64,000 nucleotides of DNA from NCBI GenBank assembly GCA_023390905.1, contig JAEWBY010000042.1:18647-82646 (forward strand), written 5' to 3'. Positions within the stretch are counted from its first letter, which is position 1, and the number at the start of each line of letters is the position of its first letter. The stretch is from Pseudomonadota bacterium. GTDB taxonomy: Bacteria > Pseudomonadota > Gammaproteobacteria > Xanthomonadales > Xanthomonadaceae. A program made the translations under genes and the position numbers. Shown here piece after piece: positions 34,157-43,866 of this stretch. The notes beneath the pieces were generated by a model. It searched no databases and was not told where the DNA came from. It was given only the letters and a program-made list of their open reading frames with translations.

Positions 34157-35473
34157 ATGTCCGATCCGAAAACTCCGCCGCCCTTGCCGGCGGCGCCCGT
34201 CACCGGTCCGGGTTCGCCCCGCGACGTGCCACCGTTGCCGGGGCGGTTCCCGGTGGATCCTTCGACATTGCCCGAGGCCATCCGCGACGAATTGCAGGCG
34301 CCGGATCCGGTCGCGCTGGACATGTCGGCGGCCGAGCTGAAAGACGGCTTGAACCGCTGCCCGCGCTGCGGGGCCACCGACATCCGCCACAAGCTCGGCA
34401 CCGATGTGCTGGTCTGCCAGTACTGCCGGCACGAATGGCAGGGCGCGCGGATTGAAGAGGCATTCGGCCTGGGCGCAGGCATCGGCCAGCTGCGCGGCAC
34501 GATCATCGCTTCGGGCGCACGCGACATCGATCCGTCCGCCGCCAGCCTGATGAGCTTCAAGTGCAGCGGCTGCGGCGCGGAGGTCACGGTCAACACCGAG
34601 AGCACGATGACCGCGCGCTGCCACTGGTGTCGCCACGTGTTCGGCGTGAACGAACAGGTCGACAACGGCGCGGTGCCCGATGCGGTGTTGCCTTTCCACA
34701 TCGGCAAGGACGATGCAGTCGCGCGCATCCGCCAGTTCGTCGACAAGCGGCGCTTGTTCGCGCTCAAGGCATTCAAGGAGCAGTTCTCGCCGGAGAACGT
34801 GGTCGGCGTCTACCTGCCCTACATGATCGTCGACGGCAATGCGAGCGCGCGCGTGGCCGGACACGGTGAAATCAAGACGCGCGAATACACCCGCGGCACC
34901 GGCGACAAGCGCAAGACCTATTACGATGCCGACGTGTACCGGATCGAACGCCAGGTCGATTTCACCGTCGACGATCTGCCGCTGGAATCTTCGGCCGAAC
35001 GCGGCAACCTCGATACGCGCATCAACACCCACAACATCATCAACGCGATCCAGCCCTTCGACACCAAGAACGCGCTGAAATGGAACGCGTCCTACCTGCT
35101 GGGCTTCAGTTCGGAGAAGCGCAACCTCGATGTCGAACGCATGCGTCCGCGACTGGAGGACCAGTTGCTTTCGATCGCGCGATCGCAGGTGGAAAGTTCG
35201 GTGCGGCGCTACGATCGCGGCGTGCGCTGGGAACGCGAGCACCTGGAAGTCCACGGCTCGCGCTGGGTGTCGATGTACCTGCCGGTGTGGCTGTACTCGT
35301 ATCACCAGCCCGGCCGCAACGGCGGCATGCTGCACTACATCGCGGTCAACGGCCGCACCGGTGAGACCATGGGCAGCGTGCCGGTGCAGCAATGGAAGCT
35401 GCTGCTGGCCGCGCTCACCACCGGCACGCTGATCGAATCCCTCGTCCTCTGGTTCCTGGTGGTGGCCTCGTGA
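34157..35473 (+). CDS. TFIIB-type zinc-ribbon protein with C-terminal membrane anchor (YdjG-like)
   Basis: A 438-residue protein. A proline-rich N-terminus is followed by two zinc ribbons, CPRCGATDIRHKLG...CQYCRHEW (near residue 70) and CSGCGAEVTVN...CHWCRHVFG (near 135-160). The middle is a large soluble domain (about 170-400) and the end is a hydrophobic helix (LLLAALTTGTLIESLVLWFLVVAS). TFIIB-like zinc ribbons on a membrane protein are the mark of the YdjG group, so DNA binding should not be assumed. It starts 18 bp after the SPFH gene. Confidence 0.87.
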   Translation: MSDPKTPPPLPAAPVTGPGSPRDVPPLPGRFPVDPSTLPEAIRDELQAPDPVALDMSAAELKDGLNRCPRCGATDIRHKLGTDVLVCQYCRHEWQGARIEEAFGLGAGIGQLRGTIIASGARDIDPSAASLMSFKCSGCGAEVTVNTESTMTARCHWCRHVFGVNEQVDNGAVPDAVLPFHIGKDDAVARIRQFVDKRRLFALKAFKEQFSPENVVGVYLPYMIVDGNASARVAGHGEIKTREYTRGTGDKRKTYYDADVYRIERQVDFTVDDLPLESSAERGNLDTRINTHNIINAIQPFDTKNALKWNASYLLGFSSEKRNLDVERMRPRLEDQLLSIARSQVESSVRRYDRGVRWEREHLEVHGSRWVSMYLPVWLYSYHQPGRNGGMLHYIAVNGRTGETMGSVPVQQWKLLLAALTTGTLIESLVLWFLVVAS

Positions 35474-35718
35474 GCGATGACAATGGCCTCTGGCTGCTGG
35501 CAGCCGGCCCTCTCGGTGCGACCGCGCTCTACTGGGCGCTGTACCGCTACTACCGCAACACCGACAAGTCGCATGCGTTCGAGCGGGAAACGACGATCGA
35601 AGCCAAACCGGTGACCGGTTCGGACACCCGGGTCGATACCGTCATCGGCACGCGCGAAACCCGCATCCGCGGCGACAACGTGCATGAATACCGCACGCGC
35701 GTGCAGCGCGACGAATGA
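35470..35718 (+). CDS. Small single-pass membrane protein, third gene of the ydjGHI-like operon
   Basis: An 82-residue protein with one N-terminal transmembrane segment (LWLLAAGPLGATALYWALYRYY) and a charged tail containing TRVDTVIGTRETRIRGDN. The start is GTG at 35470, overlapping the stop of the zinc-ribbon gene as GTGA. Its size and place fit the small partner (YdjH position) of the SPFH/zinc-ribbon pair, although sequence similarity to YdjH cannot be judged by eye. The 110 bp after it hold no gene I can support. Confidence 0.75.
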   Translation: MSDDNGLWLLAAGPLGATALYWALYRYYRNTDKSHAFERETTIEAKPVTGSDTRVDTVIGTRETRIRGDNVHEYRTRVQRDE

Positions 35719-35828
35719 GGGCGCTTCAGCCCGCCCGCGGCATGCGCAGATCCGTTGTCATGAAGCGATGAGGCACGCTGACTGATCGCGTGACGGCGCG
35801 CTTTGCGCTCGGAAGCACCGAGTGTCGA

Positions 35829-36191
35829 TCAGCTTTGGTGTGGCGTGCGAGCCGGACCGTGGCGCACGCGCCTGATCCACGGCGCCAGCAGACCGAGCCA
35901 CTGTGGCTTCCAGGCCAGCGCGAACGCCGTCAGCAGTGCCGCGCCAGCGAGCGTCATCACCCACACCAGCACGGCCATCGTGGCGTGATCGACGATCAGG
36001 CAGAGCACGAGCGCGACGAGCAATGCACCGCCCCCGATCGCGCGAAGCAGGCGCGAGGTCGCCGAAGTGGAGGAATGGCCCCAGGCCTGCCGTGCATGCA
36101 CCTGCATCGAAAGGGCCAGCCAGCCCATGCCGAGCACGCTCGACACCCATGCACCCGCCAACAACCAGCCGGCAATGGCGGCCTCAGACAC
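35829..36191 (-). CDS. DUF3325 family membrane protein
   Basis: A 120-residue protein with four hydrophobic segments, of the type found as the last gene in siderophore-receptor/PepSY operons. The start is taken as GTG at 36191, overlapping the end of the PepSY gene by eight bases; the frame extends 15 codons further upstream within that gene. Role unknown; association with iron uptake is by family context. Confidence 0.75.
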   Translation of the reverse strand: MSEAAIAGWLLAGAWVSSVLGMGWLALSMQVHARQAWGHSSTSATSRLLRAIGGGALLVALVLCLIVDHATMAVLVWVMTLAGAALLTAFALAWKPQWLGLLAPWIRRVRHGPARTPHQS

Positions 36192-37851
36192 GCGCGGCCT
36201 CCGGTGTCGCGACAGGCGTGCGCGCCACGGCCGCACGCCGCTTCAGTCGACCCGCCGCGATGCAGGCGATCGCCGCGCTGGCCAGCAGGAACAGATCGAT
36301 GCCCGCGACCGGCCAGTACCTGGCGTCCAGCGTGCGCAGCAGGTGATCACCGGTGGTGATCCAGTTGAGCAGCACGGCCGCGAAAGCGAATGCCGCGATC
36401 GCGATGCACTGTTCGCGCCATGCGGGATTGGTGAGGCCACGCGATACCGGCGCGCTGCGCCACCCGGCGTGGACCAGCGCCAGCGCCCACGTGCCCCAGA
36501 ATGCATAACGTTCCCAGTCGCCGCGCGCCGGCAGGTCTTCCGGCAACACGCGGTTGGCGATGAGGATGCCCAGCGTCGCCAGCACCATGCCGGTCACCGT
36601 GGTCACCGCGAGGGCATCGACGATGCGCGCGCCCTGGCTTCCCTGCAGCGCGTGCTGTCGCTTGCGCTTCTCGACGAAGAAGATGAAGCCGGTCGCGATG
36701 CAGACCGCACCGGCCAGCCCGCCCAGCACATAGAGCCAGCGCAGCAGCCAATGGCGGAAGTGCTGCAGATGCAGACCGGTCAGGAACTCGTTGACGCGCG
36801 CGGTTGCCGTGGCGGGCGGATCTTCGCGGATCAGTTCACCGGTGGCGGCCTTGAAATGGATGCCGTCCCCGACCAGCGCGATGCGATCGGTGCCGGCGCG
36901 ATACACGCTGACATAGCCATTGGCATCGCCGACGTGCTGCAGCACGAGGAAGCCGACGTCGCCGGCCTTGTCCCTGGCTTTCCAGCGACGCTGCGCTTCG
37001 GCCACCATCGCATCCACCGAGGCCAGCCCGGCCGGAACGCCGGCGCGCTCATGCGGCAGACCGGTTTCCCGCGCTTCGATCTGCGCATGCAGGTCGTGCA
37101 GTTCATGCAGCTGCGTGTGGCCGACGGGGAAGTAGTACGTGCCGGCGAAAATGATCAAGCCGGTCAGCGCGAAGAAGAAATGGAACGGCAGCGCCACCAC
37201 GCCCGTGAGGTTGTGCAGGTCCAGCACGCTGCGCAGCCGCGCCTTGTCGGGCCTGAAGGTGAAGAACTCGCGGAACAGCTTGCGATGCATCACCACGCCG
37301 CTGACCAGCGCGGCCAGCATGACCAGTGCGGAGAATCCGACGATGAAGAAGCCGAGGTTCTTCCAGTCCAGCGTCAGGCTGTAGTGCATCGGATAGAAGA
37401 ATCCGCTGCCGATCTTGAGGCGATCATCGGGCAGCGGTTTGCCATCGCGCGGATCGATCGTGCCATAGGCCCAGATCACCTCTTCCGGATCCTTCGACTT
37501 CGGCACGTCGTAGCTGGCATACAGCGCCAGCACCGGATCGCGGTGGGTGGTGTAGGCGCTCCAGTTGACCACCGTGTCGAAGCGTCGCGGCATCTCGCCG
37601 TTGACGCGGGGACGCAGCGCTTCCACCGCGTCCTGCGTCGGCTGCATGCGTTCGAAGGCCGGGCGCAGCACCTGTTCGAACGAGGGCATCGGCTGTGGCT
37701 CGATGCGCGTGGCGGGAATGGCCCAGCGATCGATCTCGCGATCGAACACCGACAGCGCACCGAAGAAGAATGCGGCCATCAGCACGAAGCCGAGCACCAG
37801 CCCGAACCACGTATGCAGCCATGCCATCGATTGCCGGAAGCTCTGCAACAT
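36184..37851 (-). CDS. PepSY-domain inner membrane protein of an iron-uptake operon
   Basis: A 555-residue protein starting with a transmembrane helix (AWLHTWFGLVLGFVLMAAFFFGALSVFD) and carrying further helices and periplasmic PepSY segments. It is of the PiuB/FoxB type; members of this class are ferrisiderophore reductases or assist siderophore-iron release. The invariant histidine in the first helix (LHTWFG) and LDLHNLTG fit heme- or metal-associated motifs of the class. It lies downstream of the receptor and DUF3649 genes, all on the same strand. Confidence 0.88.
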   Translation of the reverse strand: MLQSFRQSMAWLHTWFGLVLGFVLMAAFFFGALSVFDREIDRWAIPATRIEPQPMPSFEQVLRPAFERMQPTQDAVEALRPRVNGEMPRRFDTVVNWSAYTTHRDPVLALYASYDVPKSKDPEEVIWAYGTIDPRDGKPLPDDRLKIGSGFFYPMHYSLTLDWKNLGFFIVGFSALVMLAALVSGVVMHRKLFREFFTFRPDKARLRSVLDLHNLTGVVALPFHFFFALTGLIIFAGTYYFPVGHTQLHELHDLHAQIEARETGLPHERAGVPAGLASVDAMVAEAQRRWKARDKAGDVGFLVLQHVGDANGYVSVYRAGTDRIALVGDGIHFKAATGELIREDPPATATARVNEFLTGLHLQHFRHWLLRWLYVLGGLAGAVCIATGFIFFVEKRKRQHALQGSQGARIVDALAVTTVTGMVLATLGILIANRVLPEDLPARGDWERYAFWGTWALALVHAGWRSAPVSRGLTNPAWREQCIAIAAFAFAAVLLNWITTGDHLLRTLDARYWPVAGIDLFLLASAAIACIAAGRLKRRAAVARTPVATPEAARV

Positions 37852-37864
37852 GATCGATTCCGCC

Positions 37865-38182
37865 TCAGATCAGCAACGATTGCACGCAGGATGCGACAGC
37901 GGTGAGCGCCGCTCCGCCGCCGAGCAGCACCAGCCACACGCGCACCAGGCGGCGCGAGGCGATCGCCCACAGGAATACCGCCAGATACGCCAGCAGTCCA
38001 ATGACGGCGCCGAGGAATTCGGCGTCATGGAAATCCAGCTTCGCGGCGAAAAGGGCGCTGGTGAGCGCGGACACCACGCCCCAGGCGAACACGTAGCCAC
38101 CGATCACGGCGGCGCCCACGCGCGCGGCGACGTGCAATCGCCGGTGGCGCGTGACGGTGGGGAATGCGTGCGTACGGGACAT
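37865..38182 (-). CDS. DUF3649 family membrane protein (iron-uptake associated)
   Basis: A 105-residue protein with three hydrophobic segments (VGAAVIGGYVFAWGVVSAL, GAVIGLLAYLAVFLWAI, WLVLLGGGAALTAVASC). DUF3649 proteins occur between siderophore receptors and PepSY proteins, exactly as here: 37 bp after the receptor stop and 13 bp before the PepSY start. Function unknown. Confidence 0.8.
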   Translation of the reverse strand: MSRTHAFPTVTRHRRLHVAARVGAAVIGGYVFAWGVVSALTSALFAAKLDFHDAEFLGAVIGLLAYLAVFLWAIASRRLVRVWLVLLGGGAALTAVASCVQSLLI

Positions 38183-38219
38183 GGCGTCAGCTGGTGTCTC
38201 TGCGCGGAGGGGATGGTCT

Positions 38220-40376
38220 TCAGAACCGCCAGTTCAGACTGAGCGTGTAGTTGCGCGGCGCACCGTAGTAGCCGCTGTACCGCAGCGTGTTGATGTACTT
38301 CTCGTCCGCCAGGTTGTTGACGTTCAGGCGCAGCGTGGCGTTCGGCACGAAGTCCCAGGCGACGAACCCGTTGAGCACTGCGTAGCTGTCCTGGCGAACG
38401 ACGAAGCCGCTGCTTTCGGTGTTGAAGATATCGCTCTGCCAGCGCCCGCCGATGCCGTACGACAGCGCGGCATAGCCCGGCGCGCGCGCGCTCAGGATCA
38501 GGTTGGCCGAGCGACGCGGCACCCACGGATAGGTGTCATCGCCATTGAGGCCATCCATCTTCGCGGCGGTGTAGCCGAATACCAGATCCACCTCATCGTT
38601 GAGCTTGCCGACCGCTTCGAACTCCACGCCCTTGGACTTGACGTCGACCGGCGCATAGATGGTCTGGCCGAACTCGTTGTACTGGCCGGTCGGCGTGGCC
38701 AGGCCCTGCTGATCGGCCTTGAACAGCGCCAGCGTGGTGAGCAGGCGGCCGCCCAGCCACTCGGCCTTGACGCCGATCTCGTAGTTCACGCCCTGGCTTG
38801 CATCGAGATAGCGATCGTTCTCGTCCACCTGATCCTGGGGCTGGTAGATGTCGGAGTAGCTGACGTAACCGAGCACCCGGTCGGTGAAATCGAAGGTCAG
38901 GCCCGCGTAGGGACTGGTGTGGCTGGTGGTCTGATCGAACGTCAGTGCATACGACCTGCCGTCGCGACGGTACTGCGCGTAGTTGGCGCCGAGGACGGCG
39001 TTGAACCGTTCCGTGAACGAAATCCGGGTCGCACCATAAGCGCGCTTCAGGTGCTGGTTGAGCACCGAGTAGAGCGTGGGCGCGCTCCATGCCGGTTCGG
39101 CGATCGCGTCGGTCGGATACGGGAACGGCGGCAGCGCACCCCAGGCCGGCGAGGATCCATCAGCCGCCAGCTCCCAGCCGCGCGATTCGCCGCGCGACAC
39201 GCTCGCGCCCAGCATGATCTGCTGATCGCGCCCGAACATCTGGAAATGACCATCGAGCGTGATCGCACCCAGATGCGCATCGGATTTGTCGATGCCGCCC
39301 CACGGGTAGCCGACCAGACCGAGTCCGGTTTCCGGATCAAGACCTGCACCGGATCCGTCGTAGGCGTAGAACATGCGCTCGTCGCCATCGGCGCGGCGGT
39401 AGTTGTACGAAGCCTTGAGCTGCCAGTCGGCGCCAAGCCGATGGGTGTATTCGATGAAGCCGGTCTGGTCGGTGGTGTTCCAGTAGGTCCAGTCCAGCGT
39501 GGTGGTGGCGTTGCGCGGCCATTCGTTCTGCGTGCCGTCGCTGTTCATGAACACCAGCGCGCCCCACATGATGCCGTCCGACTCCGCACGCTGATGCGAG
39601 TAGCCGATGGTCAGCGTGCCGTTCTCGCCGATCTGTCCATCGATCACGCCATAGACATAGTTGCGGTTGTTCTGGTTGCCCCGGAGCCAGGATTCGCCAT
39701 CCTGGTGCGCGGCGACCACGCGGCCGGCCCAGGTGCCGTCGGCGTTGAAGGGCGTCGAATAGTCCGCTTCGGCGCGCATCGTGTTCCATGATCCATGACT
39801 CAGGCCGAATGCCGCCTGCGGTTCGTTGGTCGGTCGCTTGCGCACGTAGTTGATCGTGCCGGCGGCATTGCCGACGCCGGTCAACAGGCCATTCGCGCCG
39901 CGGATGACTTCGACCTTCTCGTAGCCGTACGTATCCATCGCGCCGGTGGCCACGCCCCAACTGTTGGGCATGCCGATGCCGTCGATCTGGGTGTTGAGGA
40001 TGTCGAACCCGCGCGCGCTGTAGCTGGTGCGATTGGTTTCCCATTCGTCCACGCGAACGCCGGTGGCCAGGCGCAGGGCCTCGTTGACGCTGTTGGCGCC
40101 GAACTGCTGCATGTGTTCGCGGCTGACCACGCTGATCGATTGCGGCGTGTCCTTGATGTCCAGATCCAGATTGGTGGCGCCATTGCTGACGCGTTCGGCG
40201 CGCTGCGCGACCACCAGCACGGTGTCCAGATCGGTGGCGGCGTCGGCCGCCGTGGTTGAAACGCCGGGGGAGGCGTCCTGCAGCGCGGCGCTGGCGAGGA
40301 CCGGGGCGCCGGTCAGTGCAATCGCCAGGGACAGGGCGGCAGTGCGGGATCTGGAAAGCGGACGCGTGGAATGCAT
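38220..40376 (-). CDS. TonB-dependent siderophore receptor
   Basis: A 718-residue outer membrane receptor: signal peptide (AALSLAIALTGAPVLASA), TonB-box-like segment (LDTVLVVAQ), plug domain (DTPQSISVVSREHMQQFGANSVNEAL; EVIRGANGLLTGVGNAAGTINYVRKRPT) and a beta-barrel ending in aromatic NWRF. The plug matches the FpvA/FhuE-like siderophore class. A Fur-box-like palindrome lies 101 bp upstream of the start, and three iron-uptake membrane genes follow. The siderophore cannot be named. Confidence 0.93.
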   Translation of the reverse strand: MHSTRPLSRSRTAALSLAIALTGAPVLASAALQDASPGVSTTAADAATDLDTVLVVAQRAERVSNGATNLDLDIKDTPQSISVVSREHMQQFGANSVNEALRLATGVRVDEWETNRTSYSARGFDILNTQIDGIGMPNSWGVATGAMDTYGYEKVEVIRGANGLLTGVGNAAGTINYVRKRPTNEPQAAFGLSHGSWNTMRAEADYSTPFNADGTWAGRVVAAHQDGESWLRGNQNNRNYVYGVIDGQIGENGTLTIGYSHQRAESDGIMWGALVFMNSDGTQNEWPRNATTTLDWTYWNTTDQTGFIEYTHRLGADWQLKASYNYRRADGDERMFYAYDGSGAGLDPETGLGLVGYPWGGIDKSDAHLGAITLDGHFQMFGRDQQIMLGASVSRGESRGWELAADGSSPAWGALPPFPYPTDAIAEPAWSAPTLYSVLNQHLKRAYGATRISFTERFNAVLGANYAQYRRDGRSYALTFDQTTSHTSPYAGLTFDFTDRVLGYVSYSDIYQPQDQVDENDRYLDASQGVNYEIGVKAEWLGGRLLTTLALFKADQQGLATPTGQYNEFGQTIYAPVDVKSKGVEFEAVGKLNDEVDLVFGYTAAKMDGLNGDDTYPWVPRRSANLILSARAPGYAALSYGIGGRWQSDIFNTESSGFVVRQDSYAVLNGFVAWDFVPNATLRLNVNNLADEKYINTLRYSGYYGAPRNYTLSLNWRF

Positions 40377-40476
40377 GGAAGTGCCGACAAGTGGAAGGAG
40401 CGCGCAACGCGCACACGGCTGCCGCGTCGATGACGCGGGCCATGTGCGGCCTCGAAGGCGCTGACGGCGCTTATTA

Positions 40477-40495
40477 AATGCGAATGAGTCGCATT
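40477..40495. promoter_or_regulatory. Putative Fur box of the siderophore receptor operon
   Basis: AATGCGAATGAGTCGCATT is a 7-5-7 palindrome in an A/T-rich patch between the TPP-enzyme stop and the receptor start. It has the AATG...CATT ends and overall spacing of Fur sites, and the operon it precedes is an iron-uptake set. Confidence 0.7.
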
Positions 40496-40502
40496 TTGCA
40501 AC

Positions 40503-42161
40503 TCACGGAGCGATCTTCTGCTTGAGCCCGCGCGCGAGGGGAAGCGGCAAGCCGGGCATCGAACGCAGCAGCCACGGCAGCACGCGGCGCTTCGCGCCCG
40601 AGAGCGATTCGGGAACGATCGCCTCGATCAGATGGGGGCCGGGCATCGCCAACGCGTATTCCAGCGCCTTGATCAGTTCCCCGGACGTGCGCACGCGTAC
40701 GCCATGCACCCCCATTCCCTGCGCAAGCTGGGCGAAATTCACCGTCGGGCCGCCCAGGTCCAGTTGCGATCGCGCCTTGGCGCCGACCCGCTCGGCCCCG
40801 ACGCGTTCGAGCTCGATGTTGAGCACCGAATAGGACGCGTTGTTGAAGATGATCGAGGTGACGTCGAGTCGCTCGCGCGCCATCGTCCACAACGCCTGGA
40901 TCGTATACATCGAGGTGCCGTCGCCGATGAGCGCGATCACCGGCCGTCGCGGGCAGGCGATGGCCGCACCGATTGCATTGGGCAACCCCTGTCCGATGGC
41001 GCCGCCGGTCAGGGTCAGCAGATCGTGGCGCAGCGAACCGGCCGTCATCACCGGCAGCATCAAGCCGGACGTGATCGATTCGTCGATGAGGATCGCGTGC
41101 TCCGGCAACATGTGGCCGACCGCCTTGCAGACCTTGGCGGCGGTGAGCCGGCCGCGCGGCAGCGCCGGGGGCCGGGCGGGCTGCAACGCCGGCGTCGCAT
41201 CCGCCGCGCCGATGGCATCGACCAGTTTCTCCAGGCTTTGCACCGCATCCTGCGCGGGGCTCGCCAGCGTGTGGATCCGGCACGAGGCGGGCGTCAGTTC
41301 ACTGGGCTTGCCGGGATACGCGAAGAACGACACGGGCTCCTTGGCGTCGACCAGCACCAGGTGTTGGAGATCGGCCAGTTGCACGCTCGCCAGTTCGGCC
41401 AGATAGGCGATGCGTTCGACCGGCGGCAAGCCCGCGCCACGCTCGATGCGCGTGGGAAAGGTCTCGGCGAACACCTTCACGCCGCTGTGCGCGGCGATGC
41501 GGGCCGCGGCGATCAAGGCGGGTTCGCGCAACGCGCGGCCACCGAGCAGCAACGCGGTCGGAGCGCCGGAACCGATCGCATCGGCCACGGCCGCAACCAC
41601 CGTGTCGGACGCCACGTCCGCGGCGGGACGCGGGGGTGCGATCGCCGGCTGTCCACCCTCACCCCAAGACACATCCGCCGGGAGGATCAGCGTCGCCACC
41701 TGGCCGGGCAGGCCCTGCGCCGCGGCGATGGCATCGAGCGCATCGCCACTCAGTCCGGCCGTGCTGCGCGAAGTGCGCACGAAACCGGGCGATACGTTGC
41801 GCGCAACCGTTTCGATGTCCGACTGCAACTGCGCGTCGTACTGCACGTGGTGGGTCGCGTGGTCGCCGACGATGTTGACCACGGACACCTTGGCCTTGCG
41901 GGCGTTGTGCAGGTTCGCCAGACCATTGCCGAGTCCGCAGCCCAGATGCAGCAGCGTGGCCGCGGGCTTGTCGGCCATGCGCGCGTAGCCGTCGGCCGCG
42001 CCGGTGGCGACGCCTTCGAACAGCGTCAGCACCGCGCGCATGTCCGGCTCGCCGTCGAGCGCCGCCACGAAATGCATCTCGCTGGTGCCTGGATTGGTGA
42101 AGCAGACTTCGATGCCTGCATCCACCAGTGTCTTCATCAATGCCTGTGCGCCGTTGGTCAT
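40503..42161 (-). CDS. Thiamine-diphosphate enzyme of the acetolactate synthase / benzoylformate decarboxylase family
   Basis: A 552-residue three-domain ThDP enzyme. The catalytic Glu sits in LFEGVATGAADGYARM, and the ThDP-Mg motif is GDGTSMYTIQALWTMARERLDVTSIIFNN. It matches the group annotated as acetolactate synthase large subunit, but there is no ilvH/ilvN partner and no branched-chain gene nearby, so a catabolic decarboxylase or carboligase is more likely than isoleucine/valine synthesis. It lies 35 bp downstream of an FAD dehydrogenase and shares its likely AraC control. Confidence 0.85.
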   Translation of the reverse strand: MTNGAQALMKTLVDAGIEVCFTNPGTSEMHFVAALDGEPDMRAVLTLFEGVATGAADGYARMADKPAATLLHLGCGLGNGLANLHNARKAKVSVVNIVGDHATHHVQYDAQLQSDIETVARNVSPGFVRTSRSTAGLSGDALDAIAAAQGLPGQVATLILPADVSWGEGGQPAIAPPRPAADVASDTVVAAVADAIGSGAPTALLLGGRALREPALIAAARIAAHSGVKVFAETFPTRIERGAGLPPVERIAYLAELASVQLADLQHLVLVDAKEPVSFFAYPGKPSELTPASCRIHTLASPAQDAVQSLEKLVDAIGAADATPALQPARPPALPRGRLTAAKVCKAVGHMLPEHAILIDESITSGLMLPVMTAGSLRHDLLTLTGGAIGQGLPNAIGAAIACPRRPVIALIGDGTSMYTIQALWTMARERLDVTSIIFNNASYSVLNIELERVGAERVGAKARSQLDLGGPTVNFAQLAQGMGVHGVRVRTSGELIKALEYALAMPGPHLIEAIVPESLSGAKRRVLPWLLRSMPGLPLPLARGLKQKIAP

Positions 42162-42196
42162 GCGTATTTCCCGGATTCAGAGCGTGGCGGTCCGCT

Positions 42197-43810
42197 TCAG
42201 CGGCCGGTGGTGATCGAACGCGCGGCGGCGCGCGCGGTGAGGATGCACGAAGGCAGGAACGTGCCTTCCAGCGATCGCTTGCCATGGGAGCCGCCGCCGC
42301 CGAAGCCCGCCGCTTCTCCCACGCAGTAGAGGCCCTCGATCGGTTGTCCGGCTTCATCCAGCACGCGACTCTGCAGATCGGTGACGAGGCCGCCCAGGCT
42401 CTTGCGCGTGATCAGCTGCATCTGGATCGCAATGAACGGCCCGGCCCCCGCCTTCTGCAAGGGTGCCGGCTTGCAGGTGCGCAGGCAATCCGGCCCCCAT
42501 TGGCGCGCGTGCAGGATGCGGCGGATCTGATCGTCATTCTGCAGCCGCGTTCCATTGCGGAAGTTGTCGTCGAACGCGCCGGCCGTGGCCTGCAACTGTG
42601 CCGGATCGACATCGTGCGAGCAGGTCAGCGCGTTCATTTTTTCCGCCAGCCCCGCCAGTGAATCGTCGACCAGGAAATGCGGGCTCTCGCGCTGCATCTG
42701 ATCGACCAGCGCGCGGTTGCCCAGCAGCAGATCGCCCAGGAACCGCAGGAACTGCTTGTCGCGGATGTGCGCGTTGTGTTCGGCGCCGGAGAGTGCGAAC
42801 TCCTTCAGCGCGATGCGGCGATTGAGCAGATGCCAGGTCCAGGGCTTTTCCTGCTCGGCCACGCGACGACACAGCCAGTACGTATCGAAGCCCGTCATCA
42901 GCGGCTGCGGGCCGATGCGCCGGCCGCGATGATCCAGCCACAGCGCGGACTTGCATGGAATGGTGGACAGGCCATGGCCTTCGAAATGCGGAAACGGATG
43001 CGGGAAGCCGGCCGCGTAATTCCACATTTCACCGGCGTGGGTGATGCGTCCACCGCAGGTGGCGGCCACTTCGCGGTGCAGGCGTCCATCGGCGAACGGG
43101 TGCGCACCGTTGAGCATCGCGGCCGGTACCGGCGCATCGGTCAGCCAGTTGCGCCGGCATTCGTCGTGATGCCCGTTGATGCCGCCCATCGCCAGCACCA
43201 CCACCGGCGCCTGCACGCGCACTTCCTCGCCGTCTGCTTCATTGCGCGCGATCGCGCCGCTGATCGTTCCTGCGGCCTGATCCAGCCGTTCGACCCGATG
43301 GCGATGCAACAACTGCAGGCGTCCGTTGTCCGCCGCCGCATGCAGCGCGGCGATCATGCGACGCACCAGTTCGCGCGAGGTGCCCCAGATGATGTGGTAA
43401 CGCGGCAGGCTGTTGCCTTCGCCATTGAGTCCACGCTCGACCCAGTTGACCGATGGCATGAACTTCAGGCCCTGGCTGATCAGCCAGTCGTGCACCTGGC
43501 TGCGTGAGTGCTCGGCGTAGTGACGCGCCCACTGCACGCGCGTTTCATCCGCCGGATCCAGTTCTCCGAAGCGCATCCAGTCACGCAGTGCGATCTCCGG
43601 CGTATCCGGAATCTTCATCCGCGCCTGCAGCGGCGTGCCGACCAGCGCCATGCCACCGAAGGCCCACAACGCCAGTCCGCCGAAGCGTTCTGGCGTGTCG
43701 CGATCGACAAGGGTGACGGATCGACCCGCGCGCAACGCCTCCAGGGCGGTCACGATGCCGGCCAGACCGCCTCCCACCACCAGCACGTCGGAACCCACGA
43801 TCCGCGTCAT
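42197..43810 (-). CDS. FAD-binding dehydrogenase (KstD/fumarate reductase-like)
   Basis: A 537-residue flavoprotein. The N-terminal dinucleotide motif is DVLVVGGGLAGIVTALEALRAG, and the C-terminal family block is GLYCVGEAAGFGGGGSHGKRSLEGTFLP. It belongs to the group of predicted FAD dehydrogenases near 550 residues related to 3-ketosteroid-1-dehydrogenase and fumarate reductase flavoproteins. No signal peptide. It heads a two-gene unit with the ThDP enzyme and is divergent from an AraC-type gene. The substrate is unknown. Confidence 0.87.
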   Translation of the reverse strand: MTRIVGSDVLVVGGGLAGIVTALEALRAGRSVTLVDRDTPERFGGLALWAFGGMALVGTPLQARMKIPDTPEIALRDWMRFGELDPADETRVQWARHYAEHSRSQVHDWLISQGLKFMPSVNWVERGLNGEGNSLPRYHIIWGTSRELVRRMIAALHAAADNGRLQLLHRHRVERLDQAAGTISGAIARNEADGEEVRVQAPVVVLAMGGINGHHDECRRNWLTDAPVPAAMLNGAHPFADGRLHREVAATCGGRITHAGEMWNYAAGFPHPFPHFEGHGLSTIPCKSALWLDHRGRRIGPQPLMTGFDTYWLCRRVAEQEKPWTWHLLNRRIALKEFALSGAEHNAHIRDKQFLRFLGDLLLGNRALVDQMQRESPHFLVDDSLAGLAEKMNALTCSHDVDPAQLQATAGAFDDNFRNGTRLQNDDQIRRILHARQWGPDCLRTCKPAPLQKAGAGPFIAIQMQLITRKSLGGLVTDLQSRVLDEAGQPIEGLYCVGEAAGFGGGGSHGKRSLEGTFLPSCILTARAAARSITTGR

Positions 43811-43866
43811 CGGCGCTCCCGCGTCGCGTTGTCAGCCGTCTAGATATACCGCTACGATGCCGGATG

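Noticed and set aside
36067..37905. A 612-codon plus-strand frame across the PepSY gene
   Set aside because: Shadow frame; the minus strand has transmembrane segments and PepSY features.
40632..42329. A 565-codon plus-strand frame across the ThDP enzyme gene
   Set aside because: Shadow frame; the ThDP motif and catalytic Glu are on the minus strand.
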